Assembly (NCBI GenBank): GCA_030431635.1
Contig: JAUIIL010000001.1
Coordinates: 62,001 to 126,000, forward strand
Source: Bacteriovoracia bacterium
Lineage (GTDB): Bacteria > Bdellovibrionota > Bacteriovoracia > Bacteriovoracales > Bacteriovoracaceae
DNA length: 64,000 nucleotides
Direction of reading: 5' to 3'
Positions 25,106 to 34,628 of the stretch are shown here, in pieces; within the stretch, counting starts at the first letter, position 1; every line of letters begins with the position of its first letter. A program made the translations under genes and the position numbers. The notes beneath the pieces were generated by a model. The model was not told where the DNA came from. It did no database searches and saw nothing but the letters and a program-made list of their open reading frames with translations.

Positions 25106-26375
25106 AGTGAAGGGTTTTTCAAAATTTTCTAAAATGGACAAGCTTAAATGGGTTTGTTCTCAATTACCAAAAGAGAAGGCCAGTGCTTTTTATGAACTAA
25201 GACACTATTGGCATGAAGATGCAAAAGTTCAACAGCGCTTTGATGAATTTAGTGAGAATACGATTAGTAACTTTACCTTCCCTTATAGTGTTGCCCCTAA
25301 TTTTTTAATTAATGGAAAAAACTATTGTGTTCCAATGGTTATTGAAGAGAGCTCTGTTGTTGCAGCTGCTAGTAAGGCCGCAAACTTTTGGTCCACTAGA
25401 GGAGGCTTTAAGGCCCAGGTTTTGGGAGAGATTAAGAGTGGGCAAGTTCATTTTTTTAGCGAAAAACCCTTTAGTTTTTTAAAAGAAGAATTTAGCTCCA
25501 AGATTTCTGAAATAAAAAAAGCAATCTCTGTGTTTGACTCGAATATGATCGCGAGAGGTGGAGGAGTTCAAGAAATAGCTCTCATCGATAAGACATCTGA
25601 GCTTGAAAACTATTTTCAAATTGATTTAAAGTTTAAAACTTGTAATGCCATGGGGGCCAATTATATCAATACAATTCTTGAAGAAGTGGCCAATTTTCTT
25701 CGAGTCCACTGGCCATTTGCTCAAGTGAATATGGCCATCCTCTCAAACTATACGCCAGACTGTTTAGTGGAAGCGAGTGTTTCATGTCCAATTGATTCGT
25801 TGGGTGAAAATGCTCAAGAGTTTGTGCTTAACTTTAAAAGGGCTATTGATATTTCTCATGTTGATAAAACAAGGGCCGTTACTCATAATAAAGGTATCTT
25901 TAACGGAGTGGATGCCGTTATTCTCGCTACTGGAAATGACTTTAGGGCCGTTGAGGCCTGTGGACATGCCTACGCAGCGAGAGAGGGAAAGTATAAAGGA
26001 TTAAGTCAGCTGAGCCTTGAAAATAATCATTTTCGTTTTAGTCTCACTCTTCCTTTGTCTGTTGGAACTGTTGGAGGTCTCACTAATCTTCATCCTCTGG
26101 CTAAAGCCTCTCTCGATGTCTTGGGTAACCCATCTGCATCAGAATTGATGATGATTGCGGCAAGCGTTGGATTAGCTCAAAATTTTGCAGCTATTAATTC
26201 TTTAGTGACGACTGGCATCCAAAAAGGGCATATGAAAATGCATTTACTCAATATTTTAAGTGGACTCGAAGCGTCGCGTAGTGAAATTGAGCAAGCAAAG
26301 AGTTATTTTTCGGATAAAACAGTTTCATATACAGCAGTTAGGAATTTTCTCGCCTCGATGAGAATTTCCCAATAA
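25098..26375 (+). CDS. mvaA: HMG-CoA reductase, class II type
   Basis: The enzyme reduces HMG-CoA to mevalonate with NAD(P)H. Visible signatures are MVIEESSVVAAASKAANFW with the catalytic Glu, CNAMGANYINTILEEVA, AVTHNKGIFNGVDAVILATG with the catalytic Lys and Asp region, GTVGGLTNLHPLAKASLD and the C-terminal GIQKGHMKMHL with the catalytic His. At 425 residues and without a membrane anchor it is the bacterial soluble form. It starts with GTG at 25098, eight bases inside the end of fni, with AAGGAAG upstream. Confidence 0.95.
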   Translation: MDRVKGFSKFSKMDKLKWVCSQLPKEKASAFYELRHYWHEDAKVQQRFDEFSENTISNFTFPYSVAPNFLINGKNYCVPMVIEESSVVAAASKAANFWSTRGGFKAQVLGEIKSGQVHFFSEKPFSFLKEEFSSKISEIKKAISVFDSNMIARGGGVQEIALIDKTSELENYFQIDLKFKTCNAMGANYINTILEEVANFLRVHWPFAQVNMAILSNYTPDCLVEASVSCPIDSLGENAQEFVLNFKRAIDISHVDKTRAVTHNKGIFNGVDAVILATGNDFRAVEACGHAYAAREGKYKGLSQLSLENNHFRFSLTLPLSVGTVGGLTNLHPLAKASLDVLGNPSASELMMIAASVGLAQNFAAINSLVTTGIQKGHMKMHLLNILSGLEASRSEIEQAKSYFSDKTVSYTAVRNFLASMRISQ

Positions 26376-26393
26376 AAACGGAGTAGGAGCAAG

Positions 26394-27395
26394 TTGAGTA
26401 GTCATAGAGAGCAGTTCTTTTTTGGTCATGGTAAAGTTTTATTAACATCAGAATATTATGTTATAGATGGGGCTAGTGCTTTGGCCCTTCCCACAACACT
26501 GGGACAGACGCTAACAGTTCGTTATAAAAAATCTTATGAACCCAAGCTCATTTGGAAAAGTTACGACTCCAATGGAAAGCAGTGGTTTGAGAATACGTTT
26601 GAGTTGTGGCGTTTCGATATTTTAGGCGAAGATAAATCAGAGCCTTATCTTGTTCTTCAAGACATTTTAAGAAACGCGAGAAAGCTTAATCCTCATTTTT
26701 TAAGAGAAGAAGTCGAAGTCCTTGTTGAGACAAAGCTCGATTTTCCACTTGAATGGGGACTTGGTAGCAGCTCAAGTCTTATTTATGATATTGCCCAATG
26801 GGCCTATATCTCACCCTTTGAATTAGGTTCAAGAACTCTTGGAGGTTCTGGCTATGATATTGCTTGTGCGGGAGCGATGGGACCGATTCAGTATCAAAAA
26901 CGGGCCACAGGTCCAAGTTGGAAACAAGTTAATTTCTACCCTCACTTTCAAGAAAATCTCTACTTCCTCTACCTTGGACAGAAGGTGAAGACTTCAGAGG
27001 CCATTAAATATTATCAAAGTTTAGAAAATAGCAATAAGCTTAAAACAGTAAATACATTAACTCATTTAACTGAGGAGATTATTGGGGCCACAGATTTGAG
27101 TGAGTTTGAATCTCTTTTATTTACTCATGAGAATATTATTTCAAAAGAATTGAAGTTGGAGCGAGTTCAAAACCAATTCTTTCAAGACTATTGGGGAGCT
27201 GTCAAATCGCTTGGGGCTTGGGGAGGAGATTTTGCTCTTGTAACTTCCAGTGAACCCTTTCAAAAGACAGCAGAGTATTTTAAGGAGCGTGGGTATAAAA
27301 CTCTTCTTCGCTTTGACGATATCATTTGCCGTGATCTGAGATTTAATGCTGTTGCTGCGGTGGAGGCACTCTCAGAGAATGAAGTTATTCAATAA
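26394..27395 (+). CDS. GYDIA-type GHMP kinase, candidate phosphomevalonate or mevalonate kinase
   Basis: This is a GHMP kinase: FGHGKVLLTSEYYVIDGASALALP is motif 1, LEWGLGSSSSL the ATP-loop motif 2 and GSGYDIACAGAMGPI the GYDIA signature that names the family. Such genes sit inside mevalonate operons of Bacteroidetes, where the phosphomevalonate step is otherwise unassigned. A dedicated mevalonate kinase lies three genes on, so phosphomevalonate kinase is the likelier role, by elimination. The start is a TTG at 26394, supported by GTAGGAG upstream. It overlaps mvaD by 17 bases. Confidence 0.85.
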   Translation: MSSHREQFFFGHGKVLLTSEYYVIDGASALALPTTLGQTLTVRYKKSYEPKLIWKSYDSNGKQWFENTFELWRFDILGEDKSEPYLVLQDILRNARKLNPHFLREEVEVLVETKLDFPLEWGLGSSSSLIYDIAQWAYISPFELGSRTLGGSGYDIACAGAMGPIQYQKRATGPSWKQVNFYPHFQENLYFLYLGQKVKTSEAIKYYQSLENSNKLKTVNTLTHLTEEIIGATDLSEFESLLFTHENIISKELKLERVQNQFFQDYWGAVKSLGAWGGDFALVTSSEPFQKTAEYFKERGYKTLLRFDDIICRDLRFNAVAAVEALSENEVIQ

Positions 27396-28437
27396 TCTTA
27401 AAGCATCTTCCATAGAAAAAAATCAAGGAGAAGCTCATTGGCAGGCACCATCAAATATTGCGCTTATTAAATACTGGGGCAAAAGAGAACTTCAGCTTCC
27501 TTCAAATCCATCATTAAGTTTCTCTCTTTCAAAATGTTTAACTCAAACGAAGGTTAAATACAGCTTTGATCAAAAGCAAAATAAAATAGCTTATACTCTT
27601 ATCAGCCAGGACATAAAAAGTAATGCTAAAATGAACAAATTCTTTAATATCTTGGCAGAGCTTTTTCCAAAACTTCATCACTTTAGTTTTGAAATTGAAA
27701 CTCAAAATACTTTTCCTCACTCCGTGGGGATTGCTTCTTCGGCCTCTGGTTATGCGGCCCTTTCTTTAAGCCTCTTAAGTTGTTTGCATGAAGCCTTTGG
27801 CGTTGAAGAGGATGAGAATTTTTTCAAGAAGGCCAGCTCTATCGCAAGGATTGGTTCAGGTAGTGCCTGCCGCTCTCTCCTTGGAGGGTTTAGTTTGTGG
27901 GGAAAGAATAAGTATGTTCCTCAATCAAGTGATGAATACAGTGTAGGTATCGATGATATTCATCAAGATTTTCGAGAGTTAAATAATTTAATCTGTATTG
28001 TTGATAAAGAACCTAAGAAAGTATCAAGTTCCCAGGGACATGAACTCATGAACCAACATCCTTTTAAAGTGCAAAGATTTTCTCAAGCTTATGAAAATTT
28101 AAATTCTCTCCTAAGTATATTGCGCACAGGGGATTGGAGATCCTTTGCTGGTATTGTAGAGAATGAAGCACTCACTCTTCACGCTCTCATGATGAGTTCT
28201 GATTCTCCTTATCTATTAATGACAGCTGATACGCTTAAGGCCATAGAAGTTGTAAAGTCTTACCAAAAACAAGACCACTACCTTGCCTATACAATGGATG
28301 CGGGGCCAAATCTGCATATTTTTTATCACCCCCAAAAATGCAAGGTTATTGATAAATTGAAAGCGGAATTAAAAGAGAGAATTGAAGATTGCGATTTTAT
28401 TGAGGATAAAATTGGTTCTGGAGCTAGAAAGCTATGA
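27379..28437 (+). CDS. mvaD: Diphosphomevalonate decarboxylase
   Basis: The enzyme converts mevalonate diphosphate to IPP with ATP. Landmarks are APSNIALIKYWGKRELQLP with the conserved start motif, PHSVGIASSASGYAALSLS (ATP loop), GSGSACRSLLGGFSLW, and YTMDAGPNLHIFYHP near the C-terminus with the catalytic Asp. The ATG at 27379 is chosen since an upstream in-frame start at 27346 lies deep in the preceding gene and adds non-family sequence. It overlaps mvk by four bases (ATGA). Confidence 0.93.
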   Translation: MKLFNNLKASSIEKNQGEAHWQAPSNIALIKYWGKRELQLPSNPSLSFSLSKCLTQTKVKYSFDQKQNKIAYTLISQDIKSNAKMNKFFNILAELFPKLHHFSFEIETQNTFPHSVGIASSASGYAALSLSLLSCLHEAFGVEEDENFFKKASSIARIGSGSACRSLLGGFSLWGKNKYVPQSSDEYSVGIDDIHQDFRELNNLICIVDKEPKKVSSSQGHELMNQHPFKVQRFSQAYENLNSLLSILRTGDWRSFAGIVENEALTLHALMMSSDSPYLLMTADTLKAIEVVKSYQKQDHYLAYTMDAGPNLHIFYHPQKCKVIDKLKAELKERIEDCDFIEDKIGSGARKL

Positions 28438-29354
28438 GTGAGAAGATTTTTTATTCTAAAATACTTCTTTTTGGAGAGTACTCAATTATTAGAGGGCATA
28501 AGTCATTAACTCTTCCTTATAATCTCTTTAGTGGACAGTTAAAACTTTCAAACAAATTTGAAAGTAAAGAATCAAATAAAGAGCTAAAGGCCCTATGTCA
28601 TTATTTGAAAAAAACAAATTTCTCAGAAGAGTATGACTTTGATATTAAATCTTTTGAGTTTGATATTAATCATGGTCTTTTCTTTGATTCAACGATTCCC
28701 CAAGGCCATGGAGTGGGAAGCTCAGGTGCTCTTTGCGCGAGCGTTTTTCATCGTTATCATAATGGTGAATATCAAAATACAAATTTAACAAATGAAAAAA
28801 TCAAAGAACTTCAAATGATTCTCTCTAATATGGAGTCTCATTTTCATGGAGCTAGCTCTGGTCTCGATCCTTTAATGAGCTATCTTAATCAACCACTTCT
28901 GACTAATGAGGATAAGTCATTAGAGAAAATTTCAATACCAAAAGAAGGAAAGAGTAAGAGGGCTTTTTTTCTACTTGATACTGGACGTTCAAGAAGAACA
29001 GAGCCTTTAGTTAATCTCTTCATTGAAAAGCTAAAAAACCCTACCTTTGAATCAATTATTGATAATCAACTAAGCCAATCTTTAAATGAATGTATCCAGT
29101 GTTTTATTAATAGTGATTTTGACTGTCTTTATAAACACCTTAGAAATGTGTCTGAACTTCAATTAGAGCACTTCTCTCCTATGATTCCTAAACTTTATCA
29201 AGGTTTATGGAGGCAAGGGCTAGAGAGTAATGAGTATCTTCTTAAGCTTTGTGGTGCTGGTGGAGGAGGCTTTATCTTAGGCCTTACTTCAAATTTTGAT
29301 CATTTTTGCTCGCTTTATCCACAAGAGCAGGTAAGACCTCTTTATCGTTTTTAA
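28434..29354 (+). CDS. mvk: Mevalonate kinase
   Basis: A GHMP kinase with KILLFGEYSIIRGHKSLTLP, the ATP loop QGHGVGSSGALCASVF and the C-terminal CGAGGGGFILGL. FHGASSGLDPLMSYL matches mevalonate kinase motif III, which contains the catalytic Asp of the SGLDP segment. It phosphorylates mevalonate in the step before the GYDIA kinase. At 306 residues it is normal in length and closes the operon; a short AT-rich hairpin lies at the gene end. Confidence 0.9.
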   Translation: MSEKIFYSKILLFGEYSIIRGHKSLTLPYNLFSGQLKLSNKFESKESNKELKALCHYLKKTNFSEEYDFDIKSFEFDINHGLFFDSTIPQGHGVGSSGALCASVFHRYHNGEYQNTNLTNEKIKELQMILSNMESHFHGASSGLDPLMSYLNQPLLTNEDKSLEKISIPKEGKSKRAFFLLDTGRSRRTEPLVNLFIEKLKNPTFESIIDNQLSQSLNECIQCFINSDFDCLYKHLRNVSELQLEHFSPMIPKLYQGLWRQGLESNEYLLKLCGAGGGGFILGLTSNFDHFCSLYPQEQVRPLYRF

Positions 29355-29372
29355 ACAGAATTAATAAAAACG
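29346..29372. terminator. Weak hairpin between the convergent mvk and 1627-aa genes
   Basis: CGTTTTTA and TAAAAACG form an 8-bp stem around an 11-base loop. It includes the mvk stop region. T residues follow on the plus strand but not a clean run, so termination is possible but weak. Confidence 0.3.
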
Positions 29373-29378
29373 TCTTCT

Positions 29379-32300
29379 TTACTTGAAAAGTTTATTACAA
29401 ACAGAGAAAATGTCGTTTGTTCTTTTGTAAATGAGTTCCCGGCGTACATACTTCGATATAGTTTTCTCTATAAAAATTTTATCAAGATTTTGAGCATATT
29501 TTTCGTTAGTTAAATAGAGAAAACCTTTGAATATTCCCATTGAGTACAAACGAGGCAAATGCAATTGATGTTCAGTGATACTTGCTAAAATTTCTTGGAA
29601 AAGTTCTTTGTTTTCTAAATTTGAGTCTAGAATTTTCTTGAAGCTTAGGCTTAAGGTGTTCAACGTATATTCGCTAATTTCATTTTTATTTTTTGAGATA
29701 TGAGCAAAAACTTTTGCCAAATGAACTGCAGCATTTTTATCGCTTCTTCCTTTTGTGAGATGGTAAATAATTTGGGCAAATGGATTAATATCACCTAGAG
29801 AAAAGAACGAACTCTTTTTTAGCTCGTACACTTGGCCAAAGTCTATAGCATGAATTTCTTTTGTTTTTGGATTAAAAAGAAAATTCCCTAAGTGCCTATC
29901 GGAGTCAAATATACCCTTTTTAAACATTAGTTCAATTTCAATTTTAAAAATAAATTCTGACACAATTTTTTTATCATCGTCCGCAAGTTTTTCAAAAGGG
30001 ACCGTGTCTCTAATATCTTGAAAAATTAAAAGTCCTTCTCTTTGCTTTTTTCCAGATGACGGTTTAGCTGGTTTTATAATCCAGCCTTTGTAAGATGGAG
30101 TTTGTTCATAGTAAGGTGCAATTGTATTACTAAGCTTGAGTTCTCTTAAAAATGAAGCTTCATCTAGAGTTTGTTCTTCTAGCTCAAGTAAATACTCTGT
30201 ATAATTAACTTTCTCATTGTAATCTGGATGTTGCTGCAAATATCTTGTCCAACTTTTAAGAATATTGATAGTCGATTTAATGGATTCAACAAGATATTCT
30301 TTTTTTATATAAAGAGCATCAGTTGAACCATCTTTCCAGTGACAAATAACAACGTGCTTAATTCCTCCTGAACCTGAGAGCTTTTCAAGATAGTCAATAT
30401 GATTATATTCTTCTGATGGTAGGATTCGTTCAAGATAATTATAAATTTCAAGCATTGTAGCAGGAGATGAACTATTTTTTGCTTTCGCTAGGTCTGTGTT
30501 TGTTCCAAATAAGGCCAAAATGTCAGCAAGTTGGGCCCCTTTAATGCCTATTGGACCGTGGGCCTCGGCCATTTGTAATAATCGAGATTTTTCTCCATTT
30601 AGCTGAGTTGAGATTGGGTTATTTGCGAGAAGAAAAGAGAGCAAGATCGAGTGCTCATATTTATTCAGGCTTTGGGTATAACCCTGAAACCTAATAATGT
30701 CATTTTTACTTTCGATACCTGCAAGGGAATAGAGCTTGTTAGTAATATGCTCACCTTGGTAAAAAAGTCCATAAGGTTGAGAACCTACAATTGCTTCAAT
30801 TAAGGCCAACTTTTGTAGGGCGCTTGCATCGTTAATATGAGATTCCAAAACTCCCAAAAGCTTGTCTGATTTATCAATTATTTTTTTCATGTAAAGATTA
30901 ACAAGGCCATTATTTAAATTTGATGAATCATATTTAGGAAATATTGAGTATAGTTCTCCATTAGGGTTCTGAATATAAGCTACTAATTTTATTTTTTGTT
31001 CGTTGGATAGGACTTTTATTAACTGACTTATAGCGGAGAGTGCATTCATCGTGTAGAGGTCAATTTTTTTATAGTTAAAACTTTTTAATGGAAGGATGTA
31101 TTTTATATTTTGCTCTTTACTCAGATGAAGTTTCCAAGCAATTTCATTTTCTAAGAAATTATCTAAAAAAACGGATGCCCTGGGAATTATTCTTTCAATC
31201 TTGCGAAATAATTTAAAAAGATGAGCATCTGTTAAATTATTTACTTGAGACAGTTGTTCTATCTCACTCTTGAAATATTCTTGTGCAAGTAAGACTCTTA
31301 CTTTCTCTGAAGCTGTTCTTTCATTTTCAAGAGTGTCTTTAATGAACTGAAAAGAAAGTTTTTTCGTATCAATAGAACCTGATTTCTCATCGGTAGCAAT
31401 TTTGTTTATATATTCAATCAGTAATCGATCTGTAAAACTTGTGACTCTTTTTCCACTTAAAATATTCCATATTTCTATAATCTCTTCTGGTGATAAATTT
31501 TCAACTGGTATAATCTTCATTACTTCGAATTGAATTTGGTCTAGACCATTGTAAGAAATATTATCGTTGTAACGATAAGGGATAACGTAGTCATCGGGAT
31601 TAAAGATGGATTTTAAATAACTCAGAAGAGTTTCTTTATGGGCCCTGAATTGTTCGAGATAGGCATTGGTATGGATTAGTTCTCTTTGTAGGCCAATCTC
31701 TTTTTCAATGTCTGAAATAAGTTTATAACGAATTTTTTTAAAGAATGTAATATAGCCGCTGTGATAACGGAATTGATCATAATTATACATATTAAGAATT
31801 AATCGAACTTTGTCCTGAAGATTCATGTTTTGCCGAGAGAGTCCTTCCCATACGTTGTTCAATATTTGAGACGGTATTGTTGTATAGTCCAAATCATTAA
31901 CTATAGTTCCATCGCTTCCCAAACGAAAAATTTGACTTCCTTTTTCATTTTTGATTTTAAGCTCTTTCAAAATCTCAGGAAAAAACTTCTTAAAACTTTC
32001 GTCGTTTTCAATCTTTTTAAAGTAGAATTTAAGTAATAAATTCAAGTTTGTTTGAGGCACATAATCTCTAATCTTTCTTGGATGTGACCATATTGCCATT
32101 TTACGTTCATAGATAATATCCATGAATTTCATTTTGGTTTTTTCATCAAAATATTCACCGATCTGGTTAAATAAAAACTGCTCAAGTGCGATAAATTCAC
32201 TATCATTTTTTAATAATTCAAAATTTTCATTAAAAAATAGTTCCTGAATAATGTCTTTTTTTAATTCTCTCCCTAATGGTGAACTTGAACCAATAAGCTG

Positions 32301-34262
32301 GCCAATCAATTTCCCATGTTTGGCCGTAATCTCATGGAAGAAATGCTGTTTCCATTGCAAAACATTTTTAATCCTTGCTCCTTCTTTCTTGTAGATCATA
32401 TCAGAGACAAGACTCTTCATTTGTTGGTTTAAGAGATTGTCTCTTAAAAAATCTTCTAATTTTTCAAGGTTCTCTTTAGGCAGTTGAGAGATCTTCCTGG
32501 GGAATACTTCAGGAGAAAAGTGCCAATTGACAATATTAAGCAGTTTCAAAAAATCTTCAATATCATTAAATCTCTCACTTAAATAAACAAAAGGAGTAGA
32601 AAGTTCTCTCATAATAATAGAGGTATACATTTCAAATAGGTAATTGGCCTTTTTAGGATTGTCTTTTGCATATCTTTTATATCGTTCATTGATAAATTGA
32701 TAATCTTTGTTTTTTAAAAAGAAAGAAAAAATATCAATATTAAGTGTCGTATCAGCTCCTTCAAAAAAAAGACCTTTTTGATAGGTTTCCAACGCTTCAA
32801 TTTCGTCATTAACATTTGTTTTGGAACGATACAAAGTCTCAAGATAATTTAAACAATGTCTTAAATAAGTTTCTTGAGATTGAGGATAGTCGAACTTGCC
32901 ATTAACGAATACTTTGTTAAAATAATCGCTCAATTCAACTTTATATAGCTCTCTGTATTTTATGAGGAGGTTTTCATCGAACAGACTTGAAAACTTATCT
33001 AATTTTTTAAACACACTTGAATTAAGAGTAAGTTTTGGCGATGAAGCGTCTTGAAGTTCTTTAGGTTTTATATTTTCTAAAACCCATTGTTTAGAAAAAT
33101 CCTTGATAGATTGAGGAAATGATTCCCAGTCTTGAAAACGCTTCCTTGTTAAATAGTTTAATGTAGGTTCATCCTTCTTAAAGTTTGATACATTGGAGCT
33201 ATTTTCTGATGTGATTAACTCAAGCAGCTCTTTGTATTTGTTGATAGCTTGAACTTGATCTTCAACTTTTGCCTTAGACATTAAAGAAACATAAGCGGAT
33301 AATTCTTTGTTTGATATGCTTGGGTTCTTTAAACTTTGAATCATAAACTTAGCAACCTCTGAAAAATTTAAGGTGCCACTGCTTTTCCCTAGTACTACAA
33401 GTAATTGTTTCTCAAGTTCATTAATATGATAAAGAATGCTGAGGTTCTTAATCATCTCGTTTGTATGAAATGAAATAGATTCTACTTCATATGTGCCTCT
33501 TTTGACCCTATCATAAGCAAGAACACCTCGCGCTAAGTTAATGGTCATTGCTTCATCTGGAGTTGAACCTATAATACTATTAAGAACACCTGGGTTTCCT
33601 CCAATACTCAGTTCACGAGCATGTAGCAGTGAAGAGTTATTGAGCTTTGCATCTCTGAGGATTTCATGCGCTAAGATATCTGATGCAACAACGTCAAGCT
33701 GTCCATTACTTACGTCGGATGATATTTCCTGGCTTGCTCGAAGTTGCCATTTCACAATTTCGTCTTCTTTCGGACTTGCAAAATTGTGAGCGATAGTTCC
33801 TTGAATTGCCTCTAGCACAAATTCCACTTGCTCCATACTTGCTTCTTGAGGGAGGACTTGTTGAGATTTGAAAAATTTTTTAATGAGTCCAGTATTTATA
33901 AAAACGTGTCCTACGAAAAAATTGCGATCAGGAGGTCTATATTTGTAAAGAAAGGACTCAGCCTCGTCATCGACAAGATAATAAACTTTGTAAGAAGGGG
34001 TTTGAAATCCAATTTTTGATGCAGATATTGTCAGTCTACTGACAAGTTGTTCAGTCCATAGTTTGAGTTCACTAAGTCCAGGGGATTCTAGATCTAAAAT
34101 ATGCTTGTGTTTGAAAATACTATCTAATTCTTTTATTTCTTTTTTTGTTAAATCTTCAAAAAGCTGAGCTTCTGACATGAAACGAATATCTTTGAACAAG
34201 GGATCACTGGCAAGAGCCGTACAATTTATTAACAAAAGAAGAAGAAATAGCCTCATATTCAT
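29379..34262 (-). CDS. Giant exported protein with M48-like N-terminus and UbiB/ADCK-like kinase end, 1627 aa
   Basis: The signal peptide (MNMRLFLLLLLINCTALAS) sends the protein out of the cytoplasm. Around residues 115-200 the text VFINTGLIKKF, then GTIAHNFAS and QLDVVASDILAHE, follows the order of an M48 metallopeptidase, but HExxH is degraded. Most of the protein is helical. Near the end, residues about 1239-1480 have the order of an atypical UbiB/ADCK kinase: GIKGAQLADIL (KxGQ-like), LSGSGGIKHVVICHW, YIKKEYL with a candidate ATP Lys, DSDRHLGNFLF (D.HxGN) and IDFGQVYEL (DFG). These assignments come from motif order and are inferences. ATP-dependent kinases are rare outside the cytoplasm, so either the substrate is unusual or the domain no longer acts as a kinase. 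It is divergent from the island's first unit. Confidence 0.7.
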   Translation of the reverse strand: MNMRLFLLLLLINCTALASDPLFKDIRFMSEAQLFEDLTKKEIKELDSIFKHKHILDLESPGLSELKLWTEQLVSRLTISASKIGFQTPSYKVYYLVDDEAESFLYKYRPPDRNFFVGHVFINTGLIKKFFKSQQVLPQEASMEQVEFVLEAIQGTIAHNFASPKEDEIVKWQLRASQEISSDVSNGQLDVVASDILAHEILRDAKLNNSSLLHARELSIGGNPGVLNSIIGSTPDEAMTINLARGVLAYDRVKRGTYEVESISFHTNEMIKNLSILYHINELEKQLLVVLGKSSGTLNFSEVAKFMIQSLKNPSISNKELSAYVSLMSKAKVEDQVQAINKYKELLELITSENSSNVSNFKKDEPTLNYLTRKRFQDWESFPQSIKDFSKQWVLENIKPKELQDASSPKLTLNSSVFKKLDKFSSLFDENLLIKYRELYKVELSDYFNKVFVNGKFDYPQSQETYLRHCLNYLETLYRSKTNVNDEIEALETYQKGLFFEGADTTLNIDIFSFFLKNKDYQFINERYKRYAKDNPKKANYLFEMYTSIIMRELSTPFVYLSERFNDIEDFLKLLNIVNWHFSPEVFPRKISQLPKENLEKLEDFLRDNLLNQQMKSLVSDMIYKKEGARIKNVLQWKQHFFHEITAKHGKLIGQLIGSSSPLGRELKKDIIQELFFNENFELLKNDSEFIALEQFLFNQIGEYFDEKTKMKFMDIIYERKMAIWSHPRKIRDYVPQTNLNLLLKFYFKKIENDESFKKFFPEILKELKIKNEKGSQIFRLGSDGTIVNDLDYTTIPSQILNNVWEGLSRQNMNLQDKVRLILNMYNYDQFRYHSGYITFFKKIRYKLISDIEKEIGLQRELIHTNAYLEQFRAHKETLLSYLKSIFNPDDYVIPYRYNDNISYNGLDQIQFEVMKIIPVENLSPEEIIEIWNILSGKRVTSFTDRLLIEYINKIATDEKSGSIDTKKLSFQFIKDTLENERTASEKVRVLLAQEYFKSEIEQLSQVNNLTDAHLFKLFRKIERIIPRASVFLDNFLENEIAWKLHLSKEQNIKYILPLKSFNYKKIDLYTMNALSAISQLIKVLSNEQKIKLVAYIQNPNGELYSIFPKYDSSNLNNGLVNLYMKKIIDKSDKLLGVLESHINDASALQKLALIEAIVGSQPYGLFYQGEHITNKLYSLAGIESKNDIIRFQGYTQSLNKYEHSILLSFLLANNPISTQLNGEKSRLLQMAEAHGPIGIKGAQLADILALFGTNTDLAKAKNSSSPATMLEIYNYLERILPSEEYNHIDYLEKLSGSGGIKHVVICHWKDGSTDALYIKKEYLVESIKSTINILKSWTRYLQQHPDYNEKVNYTEYLLELEEQTLDEASFLRELKLSNTIAPYYEQTPSYKGWIIKPAKPSSGKKQREGLLIFQDIRDTVPFEKLADDDKKIVSEFIFKIEIELMFKKGIFDSDRHLGNFLFNPKTKEIHAIDFGQVYELKKSSFFSLGDINPFAQIIYHLTKGRSDKNAAVHLAKVFAHISKNKNEISEYTLNTLSLSFKKILDSNLENKELFQEILASITEHQLHLPRLYSMGIFKGFLYLTNEKYAQNLDKIFIEKTISKYVRRELIYKRTNDIFSVCNKLFK

Positions 34263-34524
34263 AGCTTGTAGATAGCAAATACTTCACAAACATACAACGC
34301 AATGAGTCTTCTATGTATAATTTGTTTCCTCATAATTTTTTCATTGTTTAGGAAATAATAAAGACACGTAACTGCCTAATAATATTGAATTTATTATGGA
34401 GAACCCCAGCTAAGGGTGAGAATGATGAATGAACCGGGAATTACTGTGACTTGATTTCTGGTTCTGATTCAGATTCAGATTCAGAAAATTAAGAGCTTAA
34501 CCTTTTTTGTTAAAGGGGGATGGC

Positions 34525-34545
34525 CCTGTTTAAACTTTAAACAGT
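34525..34545. promoter_or_regulatory. Palindromic activator-site candidate (copy A)
   Basis: CTGTTTAAA and TTTAAACAG face each other around one C, a 9-bp inverted repeat. Its centre lies 67 bp upstream of the GG of the sigma-54 element at 34600-34616. The copy at 41377-41397 matches in 15 of 21 positions and has almost the same spacing, which fits an enhancer site for a sigma-54 activator. Confidence 0.55.
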
Positions 34546-34599
34546 GTCGAATCTATTAACTTTATTGGTCGTTATTTTAATGAGTTAGACAATTTAAAG

Positions 34600-34616
34600 T
34601 TGGTCTAAATCTTGCT
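34600..34616 (+). promoter_or_regulatory. Sigma-54-type promoter of the 397-aa gene unit
   Basis: TTGGTCTA-AATC-TTGCT keeps the GG-N10-GC core and the TTGCT -12 block, but the -24 block is only partly matched. The surrounding bases align with the element at 41453-41469 (AAGTTGG...CTTTGCTCCT). The predicted start is near 34627, almost at the ATG at 34629, so the message would be leaderless or nearly so, consistent with the lack of a ribosome binding site. Confidence 0.5.
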
Positions 34617-34628
34617 CCTATTTAAGTC

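Larger units (their letters stand above)
34263..34628. other. Regulatory intergenic region between divergent exported-protein genes
   Basis: This 366-base gap contains no credible gene. It holds three tandem copies of a six-base unit (about 34465-34484), the palindrome at 34525-34545 and the sigma-54 element at 34600-34616, all on the side of the 397-residue gene. No promoter is clear for the opposite, 1627-residue gene. Confidence 0.6.

Noticed and set aside
34465-34484. Tandem AGATTC repeat that resembles the Ser/Asp-rich coding repeat at 56.2 kb
   Set aside because: Three units only, no start codon or ribosome binding site, and a shared 17-base word of low complexity is weak evidence of common origin.
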